Counted from the first letter of the stretch, positions 9,184 to 18,035 are shown. The stretch: DNA of 64,000 nt from Pelagibius sp964472095 (GCA_964472095.1 CAYYIV010000007.1:1-64000); one strand, 5' to 3'. Translations and numbers: made by a program. The notes: a model not told the origin generated them from the letters alone.

Positions 9184-9307
9184 GGCGATTTCGGGGCAAT
9201 TGGTTCCGATTGCGACCGAACCTTTGCTAATCTGTTTACGTTTGTTTAGGTTTGTCGCCACAACTTTGACGCACCCTTCAGTTGCGGAGCCCTGTAGTTT
9301 AGGGGTG

Positions 9308-9898
9308 ATGCGGAGCAAAGACACTTCTCATGCCGTTACTCTCGGCAACGCTGCCCTTGGCCCATTGGGTAGCGAGCCTGAAGGCATGAGGTGCGATAGG
9401 GGAAGCGTTCTGACGGCCCCTCCCTTCGGGTACTCCCCCGAGCTTCCCCTGCGCCGGCCGGGTGGCCCGAAAGCCCGGCCGGCGCACTCCGCAGCCAGAC
9501 TCCCGGTCGGCATTGCCAGCAGCCTGCGTCGCCTCAAAGGGCTGCATCAGCGCCTGTCGCTTTGCCGTGTCACCCTGGCACCGGGTTGCCACAGCCGCCT
9601 GACGGCCATTGACGACCGCTCGCTGATCACCGAGCTGGCGAGCGACGGCGCAATGATCGTGATCTTCATCCATCCGCCGGGCATCGGCGACGAGGCCGCA
9701 GCCTGTGGCGTTTTTACCCGCCTGGAACAGGCGTTGCGCCACAGCATCGTGCCGCTGTGGGCTGTCCACGTGGCCGTATTGAACTGCGATGCCGCCGCCA
9801 TCGACGAGAGCGATACGACGCTCGACGTCCTGATGGATGAGCCCTGCCACCCGCTGATCGGTGGCCTCGGCAGTCTTGCGCGGGAAGCCACGGCCTGA
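9308..9898 (+). CDS. Hypothetical protein, not recognised
   Basis: 196 residues if started at ATG 9308 (AGGGG just upstream); an ATG at 9386 is possible. The N-terminal 75 residues are low-confidence. The C-terminal half is protein-like, with alternating hydrophobic strands (MIVIFIHPPGIGDEAAACGV, VPLWAVHVAVLNCD) and a helix TRLEQALRH, suggesting a small alpha/beta fold. The opposite strand also has an open frame here (9299-9850) but its composition is less protein-like. It lies between the two-component system and a convergent MATE gene. No function can be given. Confidence 0.4.
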   Translation: MRSKDTSHAVTLGNAALGPLGSEPEGMRCDRGSVLTAPPFGYSPELPLRRPGGPKARPAHSAARLPVGIASSLRRLKGLHQRLSLCRVTLAPGCHSRLTAIDDRSLITELASDGAMIVIFIHPPGIGDEAAACGVFTRLEQALRHSIVPLWAVHVAVLNCDAAAIDESDTTLDVLMDEPCHPLIGGLGSLAREATA

Positions 9899-9911
9899 CC
9901 GGCCAGGTTTG

Positions 9912-11297
9912 CTAGGCTGCTTCCGCGCCCTTTCTTTTCCTCCCCACCGAGTTTTCCAGCGCCGGGTAGTGCAGTCCCAGCGTCACCGCACGCCCGGCCA
10001 GGAACAGCATCAGACTGAGCCACAGGCCATGGTTGCCGAACGGCGGCAGCAGAAGCCAGTTGGCGAGCAGGAAGATCCCGAGCGATAGCACCATGGCATT
10101 GCGCATCGCGGCCGTGCGCGTGGAGCCGATGAAGATGCCGTCGAGCAGGAAGCTCCACACTGAGACGAGCGGCGCGAGGACGATCCACCCCAGGTAGGTT
10201 TCGGCGGTGAAGCGGACCTCCGGCAGGGAGGTAAAGAGGGAGATAAGCGACGGCCCGGCGAGCAGCAGGATCGCGCTGGTGAGCGCCGCGGCGGCAAGCC
10301 CCCACAGGCTGCAGACGATCACTGCGCGGCGGAAGGTCTCGCGGTTGCGGGCGCCCAGGGCGCTGCCGGCCAGGATCTCGGCGGCGTGGGCGAAGCCGTC
10401 GAGGCCATAGACGATGAAGGCATAGAACTGCTTGAGGATGGCATTGCCGGCCAGCACCACGTCACCGAACCTGGCGCTCTCGGCGGTGAAGATAACGGTG
10501 ACCAGCAGCAGGCAGAGGGTGCGCAGGAAGATGTCGAAGTTGACCTGCATCAGCGCCGTCAACCGCGCCGGGTCGCGCAGCCTGACCCAGTCGTCCCGGC
10601 CGGGCAGGCGCCCGAGGCTGCGCAAGATGACGGTGAGGCCGAGGACGGCAGCGGCCACCTCGGCGATCAGCGTCGCCCAGGCGACGCCGGCGACTCCCCA
10701 GCCGAATCCGAGCACGAAGATCAGGTCGAGCAGGATGTTGGTGCCGTTCAGCAACAGCTGCAGCACCAGGGTCGTGCGTGCCCGCTGCACGCCGAGCAGC
10801 CAGCCCAGCACCACGTAATTCACCAGAGAGGCCGGTGCGCTCCACACGCGGATGTCGAAGTAGGTGGCGGTATGGCCGCTGACCGCGGTGCTGGCCTCGA
10901 TGGCCCAGAGCGCGACGAGCCTCACCGGGCTCTGCAGCAGGATCAGCAGGCAGCCGAAGCCGAGCGCCAGGGTGAGGGGGCGCAGCAGGCAGGCGCGCAG
11001 TTCCGCGGTGTCGCCGGCGCCGTGGGCCTGGGCGGTGAAGCCGGTGGTGCCCATGCGCAGGAAGCCGAAGGCCCAGTAAAGGAAGCTGAAGATGACGCTG
11101 CCGACCGCGACGCCGCCGATGTAGCTGGGGTCCGGCAGGTGGCCGACCACGGCGGTATCGACGGCGCCGAGCAGCGGTGTGGTCAGGTTGGCGAGAATGA
11201 TCGGGCCGGCCAGCCGCCAGACCCGGCGATTCCAGCCGCCGCCCGCGCCGGCGGCAGCGGTACTTGCGGACTCCTGAAACGGCGGACGGTCGGTCAT
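9912..11297 (-). CDS. MATE family efflux transporter (DinF-like)
   Basis: 461 residues with twelve predicted membrane segments in two similar halves. The first half opens with RLAGPIILANLTTPLLGAVD and TAVVGHL, the signature of the DinF branch of MATE antiporters, which export drugs or metabolites using Na+ or H+ gradients. ATG at 11297 (MTDRPPFQE) is chosen; the frame continues upstream to a TTG at 11396 with no conserved sequence. It is a single gene, convergent with the unknown at 9308 and divergent from dgcN. The substrate is not predictable. Confidence 0.9.
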   Translation of the reverse strand: MTDRPPFQESASTAAAGAGGGWNRRVWRLAGPIILANLTTPLLGAVDTAVVGHLPDPSYIGGVAVGSVIFSFLYWAFGFLRMGTTGFTAQAHGAGDTAELRACLLRPLTLALGFGCLLILLQSPVRLVALWAIEASTAVSGHTATYFDIRVWSAPASLVNYVVLGWLLGVQRARTTLVLQLLLNGTNILLDLIFVLGFGWGVAGVAWATLIAEVAAAVLGLTVILRSLGRLPGRDDWVRLRDPARLTALMQVNFDIFLRTLCLLLVTVIFTAESARFGDVVLAGNAILKQFYAFIVYGLDGFAHAAEILAGSALGARNRETFRRAVIVCSLWGLAAAALTSAILLLAGPSLISLFTSLPEVRFTAETYLGWIVLAPLVSVWSFLLDGIFIGSTRTAAMRNAMVLSLGIFLLANWLLLPPFGNHGLWLSLMLFLAGRAVTLGLHYPALENSVGRKRKGAEAA

Positions 11298-11459
11298 TGC
11301 GGAGAGTGGAGGAAAGTTCTTGGCGGGACTTGTGGAATCGGCCCGCCTTGCCGGCGGGCCCGCGCGATCATAGGCCGCCGGCTCCGTCACGGCCAAGTCC
11401 TGCCCTGTCAGGGCGGGGCAGCCTTGCAGCAGGCGCGTGACAGGGCGGCTTGGCGCGCC

Positions 11460-11486
11460 CGGGCGGCATCACTAAGATGCCGCCCG
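11460..11486 (+). promoter_or_regulatory. Perfect hairpin in the dgcN leader
   Basis: Perfect eleven-base inverted repeat CGGGCGGCATC/GATGCCGCCCG around the five-base loop ACTAA, about 100 bases before dgcN and without a U-tract. It sits inside the roughly 290-base gap (11298-11587) between the divergent MATE and dgcN genes, where I see no other feature. It may be an RNA leader structure or an operator for a dimeric regulator. The repeat is certain; its role is a guess. Confidence 0.5.
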
Positions 11487-11587
11487 CAAGCGCCCGCCAG
11501 GGGGTGACTTGCGAGACATCGAACGACCGGCGCGGGAAGCTCCGTTTTTGCTACGGCGTCGGCAAGCTCTTGAATTCGAGGGGGCGT

Positions 11588-12586
11588 ATGGCAATCCAGC
11601 ATCCTTATCTTCTGTTTCTCGGCGACGCGCCGGACCAGCTCGCGGCCAAGACCGCCCAGGGCATCGCCCATTGGCGCCCGGAGTGGTGCATCGGCCAGCT
11701 GCGCCTCGACGGCTGCAGGGCCGACCTCGGCCTCACCGACATGACCCTGGAGGAGGGCCGTGCCGCCGGCGCCAAGACACTGGTCATCGGCGTCGCTAAC
11801 CGCGGCGGCGTGTTCTCCGAGGCCTGGATCTCCCTGCTCGAGCAGGCCCTGCTCCTGGGCTACGACCTCGCCGCCGGCCTGCACAACCGCCTCGTCGATG
11901 TGCCGGTGCTGAAGGCCGCGGCGGCCCAGCATGGCCGCCGGCTCTTTGACGTGCGCCATCCGACCCGCGAATTCGAGGTCGCCAACGGCCGGAAGCGGCC
12001 GGGCAAACGCCTGCTCGCCGTCGGCACCGACTGTTCGGTCGGCAAGATGTACACAGCCCTCGCCATCGAAAAGGAAATGAAGGGCCGCGGCATGAAGGCC
12101 GACTTCCGCGCTACCGGCCAGACCGGCATCCTCATCGCCGGTCAGGGGGTATCCATCGATGCGGTGGTGGCCGACTTCATTTCCGGCGCCGTCGAATACC
12201 TCTCCCCGCCCAACGACGCCGATCACTGGGACATCATCGAGGGGCAGGGCTCGCTGTTCCATGCTTCCTTCGCCGGCGTCTCCCTGGGGCTGCTGCACGG
12301 CGCCCAGGCCGATGCCCTGATTCTCTGCCACGAGCCGACGCGCGCCCACATGCGCGGCCTGCCGACCTATCCGCTGCCCGACCTCAGGGCCTGCATGGAG
12401 GCGAACCTCGCCGCCGCGCGCCTCACCAATCCCGAGGCGCGCTTCGTCGGCATCGCGGTGAACACCTCGCAGATGGACAAGGCCGGGGTTGCCGGCTACC
12501 TGCATGGCCTGGAGGACGACTTCGAGCTGCCGGCGGTGGATCCCTTCGCCAGTGGCGTGGCGCCGCTGATCGACCGGCTCGCCTAG
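11588..12586 (+). CDS. dgcN: D-glutamate N-acetyltransferase DgcN (DUF1611 family)
   Basis: 332 residues from ATG 11588; the frame is open upstream but conserved sequence begins at MAIQHPYLLFLGD. A P-loop-like motif AVGTDCSVGKMYTALAI lies at about 144-160 in a Rossmann-like C-terminal domain, followed by GQTGILIAGQGV, SGAVEYLSP and IEGQGSLFH, all characteristic of DUF1611 proteins. Members of this family paired with an enolase-superfamily racemase have been described as DgcN, which acetylates D-glutamate as the first step of a D-glutamate catabolic route. The next gene, ten bases downstream, is that racemase, which supports the call. Confidence 0.82.
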   Translation: MAIQHPYLLFLGDAPDQLAAKTAQGIAHWRPEWCIGQLRLDGCRADLGLTDMTLEEGRAAGAKTLVIGVANRGGVFSEAWISLLEQALLLGYDLAAGLHNRLVDVPVLKAAAAQHGRRLFDVRHPTREFEVANGRKRPGKRLLAVGTDCSVGKMYTALAIEKEMKGRGMKADFRATGQTGILIAGQGVSIDAVVADFISGAVEYLSPPNDADHWDIIEGQGSLFHASFAGVSLGLLHGAQADALILCHEPTRAHMRGLPTYPLPDLRACMEANLAAARLTNPEARFVGIAVNTSQMDKAGVAGYLHGLEDDFELPAVDPFASGVAPLIDRLA

Positions 12587-12596
12587 GCCGGTCGTG

Positions 12597-13589
12597 ATGA
12601 CGCTTCTCAAGGTCCGCTCGGAATCCTGGCCAATCCGGGGCAGCTTCACCATCTCCCGCGGCAGCAAGACGACGGCCGAGGTGGTGGTGGTCGAGCTGAG
12701 CCGCAACGGCGACCCAGGGGGCCATATCGGGCGCGGCGAGGCGGTGCCCTACGCCCGCTACGGCGAATCCATGGAAAGCGTGCTCGATCAGATCGAAAGC
12801 CTGCACGGTGCACTGGCCCAGGGCCTCGATCGCCACGGCCTGCAGGCGCTGCTGCCGGCTGGCGCGGCGCGCAACGCCGTCGACCTCGCCTTCTGGGATC
12901 TGGAAAGCAAGCTGTCCGGAAAGCGCCATTGGGAACTGGCCGGCCTGCCGGCGCCGCAACCCGTCACCACCGCCTTCACGCTGTCCCTCGACACGGTCGA
13001 GAACATGGCCGCCAAGGCGGCCGATAACGCCAAACGCCCGCTGCTGAAGCTGAAGCTGGCAGGCCCGGACGACCTCGACCGCGTGGCCGCCGTGCGGCGC
13101 AATGCGCCGAAAGCGCGCATCATCGTCGATGCCAACGAAGGTTGGACCGCGGCCCAGTACAGCGAGCTGGCGCCCAGGCTGCTCGCGCTCGGCGTCGAGA
13201 TGATCGAACAGCCGCTGCCGGCCGGCGACGACGCGGCCCTGGCCGGGATCGCCCGCCCGGTGCCGGTCTGCGCCGACGAGTCCTGCCACGACACGGCGAC
13301 GCTGGCGGGCCTCGAGGGGCGCTACGACATGATCAACATCAAGCTCGACAAGACCGGCGGCCTGACCGAGGCTCTGAAGCTGAAGGCCGCCGCCGAGGCG
13401 GCAGGCTATGGCATCATGGTCGGCTGTATGCTGGCGACTTCGCTGGCCATGGCGCCAGGCGTGCTGCTGGCCCAGGGTGTGCCGGTGGTCGATCTCGACG
13501 GCCCGCTGCTGCTGGCCGAGGACCGCGACCCGGCCTTGAGGATCGAGGACAGCCTGGTCTATCCACCCGGCACCGCGCTCTGGGGGTAA
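12597..13589 (+). CDS. dgcA: N-acetyl-D-glutamate racemase DgcA (enolase superfamily)
   Basis: 330 residues. Enolase-superfamily (muconate-lactonising/dipeptide-epimerase subgroup) landmarks are in place: the KLKLA Lys pair near 150, metal-binding Asp in DANEGW (about 178), Glu in EQPLP (about 203) and Asp in ADES (about 227), and the second catalytic Lys in KLDKTGG (about 250). The family includes L-Ala-D/L-Glu epimerase; the adjacent dgcN argues for the N-acetyl-D-glutamate racemase version. It would convert N-acetyl-D-Glu into N-acetyl-L-Glu for deacetylation. GTG at 12594 immediately precedes the chosen ATG. Confidence 0.82.
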   Translation: MTLLKVRSESWPIRGSFTISRGSKTTAEVVVVELSRNGDPGGHIGRGEAVPYARYGESMESVLDQIESLHGALAQGLDRHGLQALLPAGAARNAVDLAFWDLESKLSGKRHWELAGLPAPQPVTTAFTLSLDTVENMAAKAADNAKRPLLKLKLAGPDDLDRVAAVRRNAPKARIIVDANEGWTAAQYSELAPRLLALGVEMIEQPLPAGDDAALAGIARPVPVCADESCHDTATLAGLEGRYDMINIKLDKTGGLTEALKLKAAAEAAGYGIMVGCMLATSLAMAPGVLLAQGVPVVDLDGPLLLAEDRDPALRIEDSLVYPPGTALWG

Positions 13590-13596
13590 CGAAGCC

Positions 13597-14037
13597 ATGT
13601 TCAGGAAAGCCGCGTTTTCCATCGCCCTGTTGCTGCAGCTTCTCGCCGTGCCGGCGCTCGCGATCGACTTCCAGGAAGGCCAGATCTGGAGCTATCACAC
13701 GCGGCCGGGCGAGGAGGCTTCGCGCATCTTCATCGTCCGCATCGACAGGGAGTTGAGTGCCAGGCCCATCTTTCACATCTACGTCGACGGGCTGAAGCTG
13801 AGGAATCCGCTGATGGAAGGCAGCCTGCAGGAGCATCTGCCTTATGCGCCGGTCGACGAGGAGACCCTTGAGGCCAGTGTGGTCGAGCTGCTGCAGTCCG
13901 ATGCGCCGATGCCCCACATCGGCGAAGGCTACAGTCTCTGGCGCGAGGCCTTCGGCCAGGGCAGGGCCGGCGTCTTCACACAGCCGTTGGACGAAATCGT
14001 CCAGCACATCGAAGACGCCTTCAACAAGCGGGACTGA
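13597..14037 (+). CDS. Secreted protein of unknown function
   Basis: 146 residues. The signal peptide MFRKAAFSIALLLQLLAVPALA is followed by a mature protein beginning near IDFQEGQIW. The mature part is acidic, with a beta-rich first half (WSYHTRP...IFIVRID...FHIYVDGL) and a helical tail ending EDAFNKRD. No cysteines or known motif. The gene begins seven bases after dgcA and is followed closely by the ceramidase-like gene, so it may be in the same transcript. It could be a small periplasmic ligand-binding or inhibitor-like protein, but this is not established. Confidence 0.7.
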   Translation: MFRKAAFSIALLLQLLAVPALAIDFQEGQIWSYHTRPGEEASRIFIVRIDRELSARPIFHIYVDGLKLRNPLMEGSLQEHLPYAPVDEETLEASVVELLQSDAPMPHIGEGYSLWREAFGQGRAGVFTQPLDEIVQHIEDAFNKRD

Positions 14038-14070
14038 GCCGCCTGGATAGCGGCTTGCACTGGGCCGGGC

Positions 14071-14721
14071 ATGACCGACGACTTCATCGACCTTTACTGC
14101 GAGCGGATCGGACCGGGCCTCTGGGCGGAGCCGTGGAACGCGGTGACCAACCTCGCCTTCATCCTCGCCGGGGTGCTGCTGGTCGTGGCACTGCGCCGCG
14201 CCGAGCCCGAGTTGCGGCACGATCCCGCCATCCTCGGCCTGGTCGCGCTGGTCTTCGGCATCGGCGTCGGCAGCGGCCTGTTCCACACCTTCGCGCAGTT
14301 CTGGTCGGTGTTGGCCGACGTCATCCCCATCGCGCTCTTCATCCTGCTCTACATGTACCTGGCGCTGCGGCGTCTGCTCGCCCTGCCGCTCTGGGGTTGC
14401 CTGCTCGGCGTCGCCGTCGTGCTGGTGCTGACCGTGGTCATGCCCGTTGGCTTCGGCTTCAGCGTCTCCACCTACGGCGTGGCGCTGGCGGCCATGCTGG
14501 GCGTCGGCGGCATGCTCCACTTCGGGCGGCGGCATCCGGCCGGCCCAAGCATTCTCGTCGCTGCCGGTGTCTTCGCCGTCTCGCTCGCCTTGCGGACGGC
14601 CGACCTGCCGCTCTGCGCGGCGCTGCCGCTCGGCACGCATTTCCTCTGGCATCTGCTGAACGCCGTGGTGCTCTACAGCCTGGTACGCACCATGATGGAG
14701 CATGGAAGGTCGGCGCCGTGA
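14071..14721 (+). CDS. Ceramidase-domain (CREST superfamily) membrane protein
   Basis: 216 residues with about seven predicted membrane segments. The N-terminal EPWNAVTNLAF, the metal-ligand site GSGLFHTF, the central SVLADVIPIALF, and the C-terminal H-x-x-x-H box THFLWHLLNAVV match the alkaline ceramidase/PAQR/Per1 (CREST) superfamily of zinc hydrolases. Known members hydrolyse ceramide or related amides inside the membrane. Whether this bacterium makes ceramide is not shown here. Its TGA overlaps the GTG start of the transporter gene, indicating translational coupling. Confidence 0.82.
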   Translation: MTDDFIDLYCERIGPGLWAEPWNAVTNLAFILAGVLLVVALRRAEPELRHDPAILGLVALVFGIGVGSGLFHTFAQFWSVLADVIPIALFILLYMYLALRRLLALPLWGCLLGVAVVLVLTVVMPVGFGFSVSTYGVALAAMLGVGGMLHFGRRHPAGPSILVAAGVFAVSLALRTADLPLCAALPLGTHFLWHLLNAVVLYSLVRTMMEHGRSAP

Positions 14722-15902
14722 CGGAGGCGGCTGCGGCAAGGGCGGGCGGATTCTCGCTGCAGGCTGCCGGTGCCGGGCTGCTGGCCGCCTTCGTCGGCTT
14801 TGCCAGCTCATTCGCCGTGGTGCTGCAGGGCCTTATCGGCATCGGCGCCAGCCAGGCCGAGGCGGCCTCCGGCCTCTTGGCGCTGTCGCTCGCCATGGGT
14901 CTCTGCGGGATTTACCTCTCCTTGAAGACGAGGCTGCCGGTCTCCATCGCCTGGTCGACGCCGGGTGCTGCGCTGCTCGCCACCACCGGCATGGTTGAGG
15001 GCGGCTTCGCCGCCGCCGTCGGGGCTTTCCTGATGAGCGGCGTGCTCATTGTCGCCGCCGGCCTGTGGAAGCCGCTGGGTCGCTGGGTCGCCGCGGTCCC
15101 CGCGGCGCTGGCCAACGCCATGCTGGCGGGCGTGCTGTTCACCTTCTGCCTGGCACCGGTGCGCGCGGTGGCGGCGGACCCGCTGCTGAGCCTGCCGGTG
15201 ATCCTCGCCTGGGCGCTCACCTGGCGCTTCAAGCGCCTCTACGCGGTTCCCGTGGCGCTGCTCGCCGCCGCGGTCATGATCCTCGCCACGGCCGAGCTGC
15301 CGGTACTCGGGGCCGCCGCGCTGCTGCCCCAGCCGGTCCTGGTGACGCCGACTTTTTCCCTGGCGGCTCTTGTCGGCATCGCGCTGCCGCTGTTCATCGT
15401 CACCATGGCCTCGCAGAACGTACCCGGTATCGCCGTGCTGAACGCCAGCGGCTATCGGCCGGCGCCGGGGCCGCTCTTCGCGGCGACTGGCCTCTTCAGC
15501 CTGCTCGCGGCACCTTTCGGTGGCCACGCGGTGAATCTCGCCGCCATCACCGCGGCGCTCTGTGCGGGCGAGGACGCCCATCCCGACCCCGCCCGGCGCT
15601 ATTGGGCCGCCGTGGTCTGCGGCCTTGCCTATGTGGCCTTCGGGCTCCTGGCCGGTGCCATTACGGCTTTCGTCGCGGCGGTGCCGGCCTATCTGATCCT
15701 GACGGTCGCGGGGCTCGCCCTGCTCGGCGCTTTCGGCTCGGCTCTTACCGAGGCCCTGGCAGCCGCCGACGACCGTCTGGCGGCGATCGTCACCTTCCTC
15801 GCCACCGCCTCCGGGCTCTCCTTCCTCGGCATCGGCAGCGCCTTCTGGGGCCTCCTGGCCGGCCTTGCCGTGCTGGCCCTCACGCGCTGGCGGCCGCGCT
15901 GA
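14718..15902 (+). CDS. BenE-family benzoate/H+ symporter-like transporter
   Basis: 394 residues with twelve predicted membrane segments. It starts at GTG 14718, overlapping the ceramidase stop as GTGA. The pattern AFVGFASSFAVVLQGL, GIGASQAEAASGL, LPVSIAWSTPGAALLAT and ASQNVPGIAVLNASGY matches the BenE family, known for benzoate uptake. No benzoate-degradation gene is in the window, so another hydrophobic acid is possible. The overlap with a ceramidase-like gene hints at a fatty-acid or aromatic-acid product being moved, which is speculation. Confidence 0.85.
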   Translation: MTEAAAARAGGFSLQAAGAGLLAAFVGFASSFAVVLQGLIGIGASQAEAASGLLALSLAMGLCGIYLSLKTRLPVSIAWSTPGAALLATTGMVEGGFAAAVGAFLMSGVLIVAAGLWKPLGRWVAAVPAALANAMLAGVLFTFCLAPVRAVAADPLLSLPVILAWALTWRFKRLYAVPVALLAAAVMILATAELPVLGAAALLPQPVLVTPTFSLAALVGIALPLFIVTMASQNVPGIAVLNASGYRPAPGPLFAATGLFSLLAAPFGGHAVNLAAITAALCAGEDAHPDPARRYWAAVVCGLAYVAFGLLAGAITAFVAAVPAYLILTVAGLALLGAFGSALTEALAAADDRLAAIVTFLATASGLSFLGIGSAFWGLLAGLAVLALTRWRPR

Positions 15903-15909
15903 CCGGCAA

Positions 15910-15937
15910 GACGGCCGGGCAGAGACGGCCGGCCGTC
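15910..15937. terminator. GC hairpin between convergent genes
   Basis: Inverted repeat GACGGCCG/CGGCCGTC with a twelve-base loop in the 33-base gap between the convergent BenE-like and acyltransferase genes. There is no T-tract on either side, so it is at best a weak bidirectional terminator or 3'-end stabiliser. Confidence 0.4.
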
Positions 15938-18035
15938 ACTGGCTGCCGGCGCCGGCCTCCGCCTGGAAGTTGGCCGGCGGGCGCCGGCCGGGCCCGGCCG
16001 AACCCTGGTTTCCCTCCAACGGGGTTGTATAGGCGTAGCGCTTCAGGATGGGCAGGAGCCGCTTCTGCAGGTCGCCCGACAGAGTCCGCATGTAGGTCGC
16101 GGTGACATGGCTGGAATCGTAGTAGACCATCACATTGCCGATGACCGGCGGACACTCCGCGTCGGTGCAGAAGCGGTCCGTCAGGTCCAGGAAATGCAGA
16201 TTGTCGCTGCTGGGGATGGCGAGAGGAGCGGCGACCTTTTTCGGCAGGGCGGTGCGGTCCTTGGCGCACCGCGGCGACAGAGGGCCGTGGATCTCCACGC
16301 ATTCCGGAACGTCGAAGCCGAACCATGGTGTGTCGCGTATCGCCACGACGCCGATCCCTGCGCCGAGGAGTTTTTGCCACTGCTGCTGATAGCCGAAAGG
16401 GATCTCCTCCATCCCGCCGATCACGCGCGTCGAGGTCGTGAATACCACGGCAGGCTTCTCTGCGGTCAGGCGCGCGATCAGGCGCTCGTTCCAAAGCAGG
16501 CAGGAGTCCCGGTACTCGGGGATTTTTGACACCTGCTGGGTGCTCAGCACGCAGCTGCTCTTGGTAAAGGTGACGATCTTCCAATTCTGGTGGCGCTGCA
16601 GCAGAGATTGAAGGGCAGGCAGCCAGTGCGCGCTGTGCGAGCCGCCGACCAGCGCCAGCACGTTAGGTGCGTTCTTGGGGCCATAGCTGCAGCTGAGAAG
16701 CGCGTCATCGTAGAGGGTTTGGTGGCAGCCGCCGCGATAGACCTCGGCGTTGTCCCACTTCACCGTGAAGGGACCTGGGTGGACGGGAATGTCGTCGCGC
16801 GCCACGCCGGCATCGCCGATGGCTGCCGCGCCGGGGTAGCGCGCGGCATCGGCGACGCGCTGCTGCTCGGCGGTGATGTCGCGCTCGATCTGCAGCTTCC
16901 AGACAAAGAGGCAGGCAGCGATAGCGGCGACGGCGCCGGCGGTGCCGAACACGGTGCGCCAGGGCCGGTCGTCGCCCTTGCGGGCCGTCATGGGCCGTTC
17001 CACGAGCTGCGTGGTGAGGTAGGCGAGGACAATCGAGATCGCCAGGACGCCAGCACCGCCGGCAAGGCCGGCGGAGGTCTCGCCCCACAGCGTGAGATAG
17101 ATGACGAGAACCGGCCAGTGCCACAGGTAGAGGCTGTAGGAGATGTCTCCGAGCCAGACGAGCGGCCGGGCAGCCAGCAGCCTTTCCACCCCGTAGCGCA
17201 GCGGCGGACCTTCGCCGCAGAGGAGAATCGCGGCCGCCGCAAGGGTCGGCCAGAGCGCTGCGTAGCCGGGAAAGACGGTGGAGACCTCGAGGAGGATGCC
17301 GCAGGAGATGATGAACGCGAAGCCGAGCCAGCCGCCGATGATCCTTTGTGTCGCAGTGAGCGAAAGGCGCGGCAGCACGAGGGCGACGATGCCGCCCAGC
17401 GCGAACTCCCAGATCCGGGCGAAGCTGTCGAAATAGGCGAAGGCCTGGTTGCGCTGCGTAGCGTAGATCGAATAGGCGAGCGACAGGGCGGCGACCCCGA
17501 CGAGGAAAGACAGCACGGTGTCCGGCGAGGGCCGGCGCCGGACCAGGGTCAGCCCGGCGAGACAGGCCGCGAGGAGAAGCAGAGCCTGCACCTGGGCGGA
17601 CATCGCCCAATAGTGTTGCACCGGGCTGCCGATCTGGCTTCTTGCGAGATAGTCGATCGACGCGAAGGCGAGAAACCAGTTCTCGACGTAGACCGTGCTG
17701 GCGGCGAGCTGGTAGGCCGTGTCGAGCCAGCGCGTCTTCGGCAGCCAGAAAGGTGCCGTGGAGACAATCACGGCGATGACGAAAAGAGAGGCGGGCAACA
17801 GCCGGCGCGCCAGCCGCGTCGCAAAATGGAAGAAGTTGATCGGCGCGCCGGATATTGCTTGCCGCGCGAGTGAGCCGATCAGCAGGTAGCCGGAAACGAT
17901 GAAGAAGACATCGACGCCTCCGGAAACCCGGTCGACCCAAATATGATAGACCGCGACCAGAAGCGCGCCGACCGCCCGCAGCCCCTGGATGTCGCCGCGG
18001 CGCTTCCTGGTCGTGGTCGTCTGCCCGCCCTGCAT
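15936..18035 (-). CDS. Acyltransferase 3 with C-terminal SGNH domain (OafA-like)
   Basis: 699 residues. The N-terminal acyltransferase-3 domain (about 12-375) starts IQGLRAVGALLVAVYHIW, includes GGVDVFFIVSGYL, and has ten to eleven membrane segments. The C-terminal periplasmic SGNH hydrolase-like domain (about 400-680) contains GGSHSAHW at about 460 and the catalytic-type DSSHVTATY near the end. Such proteins acetylate surface glycans, for example O-antigen or peptidoglycan. The usual GDSH block reads GGSH here, losing the Asp next to the nucleophile. Single gene, divergent from the Zur-controlled pair. Confidence 0.9.
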   Translation of the reverse strand: MQGGQTTTTRKRRGDIQGLRAVGALLVAVYHIWVDRVSGGVDVFFIVSGYLLIGSLARQAISGAPINFFHFATRLARRLLPASLFVIAVIVSTAPFWLPKTRWLDTAYQLAASTVYVENWFLAFASIDYLARSQIGSPVQHYWAMSAQVQALLLLAACLAGLTLVRRRPSPDTVLSFLVGVAALSLAYSIYATQRNQAFAYFDSFARIWEFALGGIVALVLPRLSLTATQRIIGGWLGFAFIISCGILLEVSTVFPGYAALWPTLAAAAILLCGEGPPLRYGVERLLAARPLVWLGDISYSLYLWHWPVLVIYLTLWGETSAGLAGGAGVLAISIVLAYLTTQLVERPMTARKGDDRPWRTVFGTAGAVAAIAACLFVWKLQIERDITAEQQRVADAARYPGAAAIGDAGVARDDIPVHPGPFTVKWDNAEVYRGGCHQTLYDDALLSCSYGPKNAPNVLALVGGSHSAHWLPALQSLLQRHQNWKIVTFTKSSCVLSTQQVSKIPEYRDSCLLWNERLIARLTAEKPAVVFTTSTRVIGGMEEIPFGYQQQWQKLLGAGIGVVAIRDTPWFGFDVPECVEIHGPLSPRCAKDRTALPKKVAAPLAIPSSDNLHFLDLTDRFCTDAECPPVIGNVMVYYDSSHVTATYMRTLSGDLQKRLLPILKRYAYTTPLEGNQGSAGPGRRPPANFQAEAGAGSQ

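Noticed and set aside
9299..9850. Minus-strand open frame opposite the unknown protein at 9308
   Set aside because: Composition rich in Arg, His, Gln and Ala, as in reverse-strand shadows. The plus-strand reading has strand/helix patterns.
14055..14717. Upstream part of the long open frame ending in the BenE-like gene
   Set aside because: It overlaps the ceramidase-domain gene in a different frame and is Arg/Ala-rich. The coupled GTG at 14718 is the better start.
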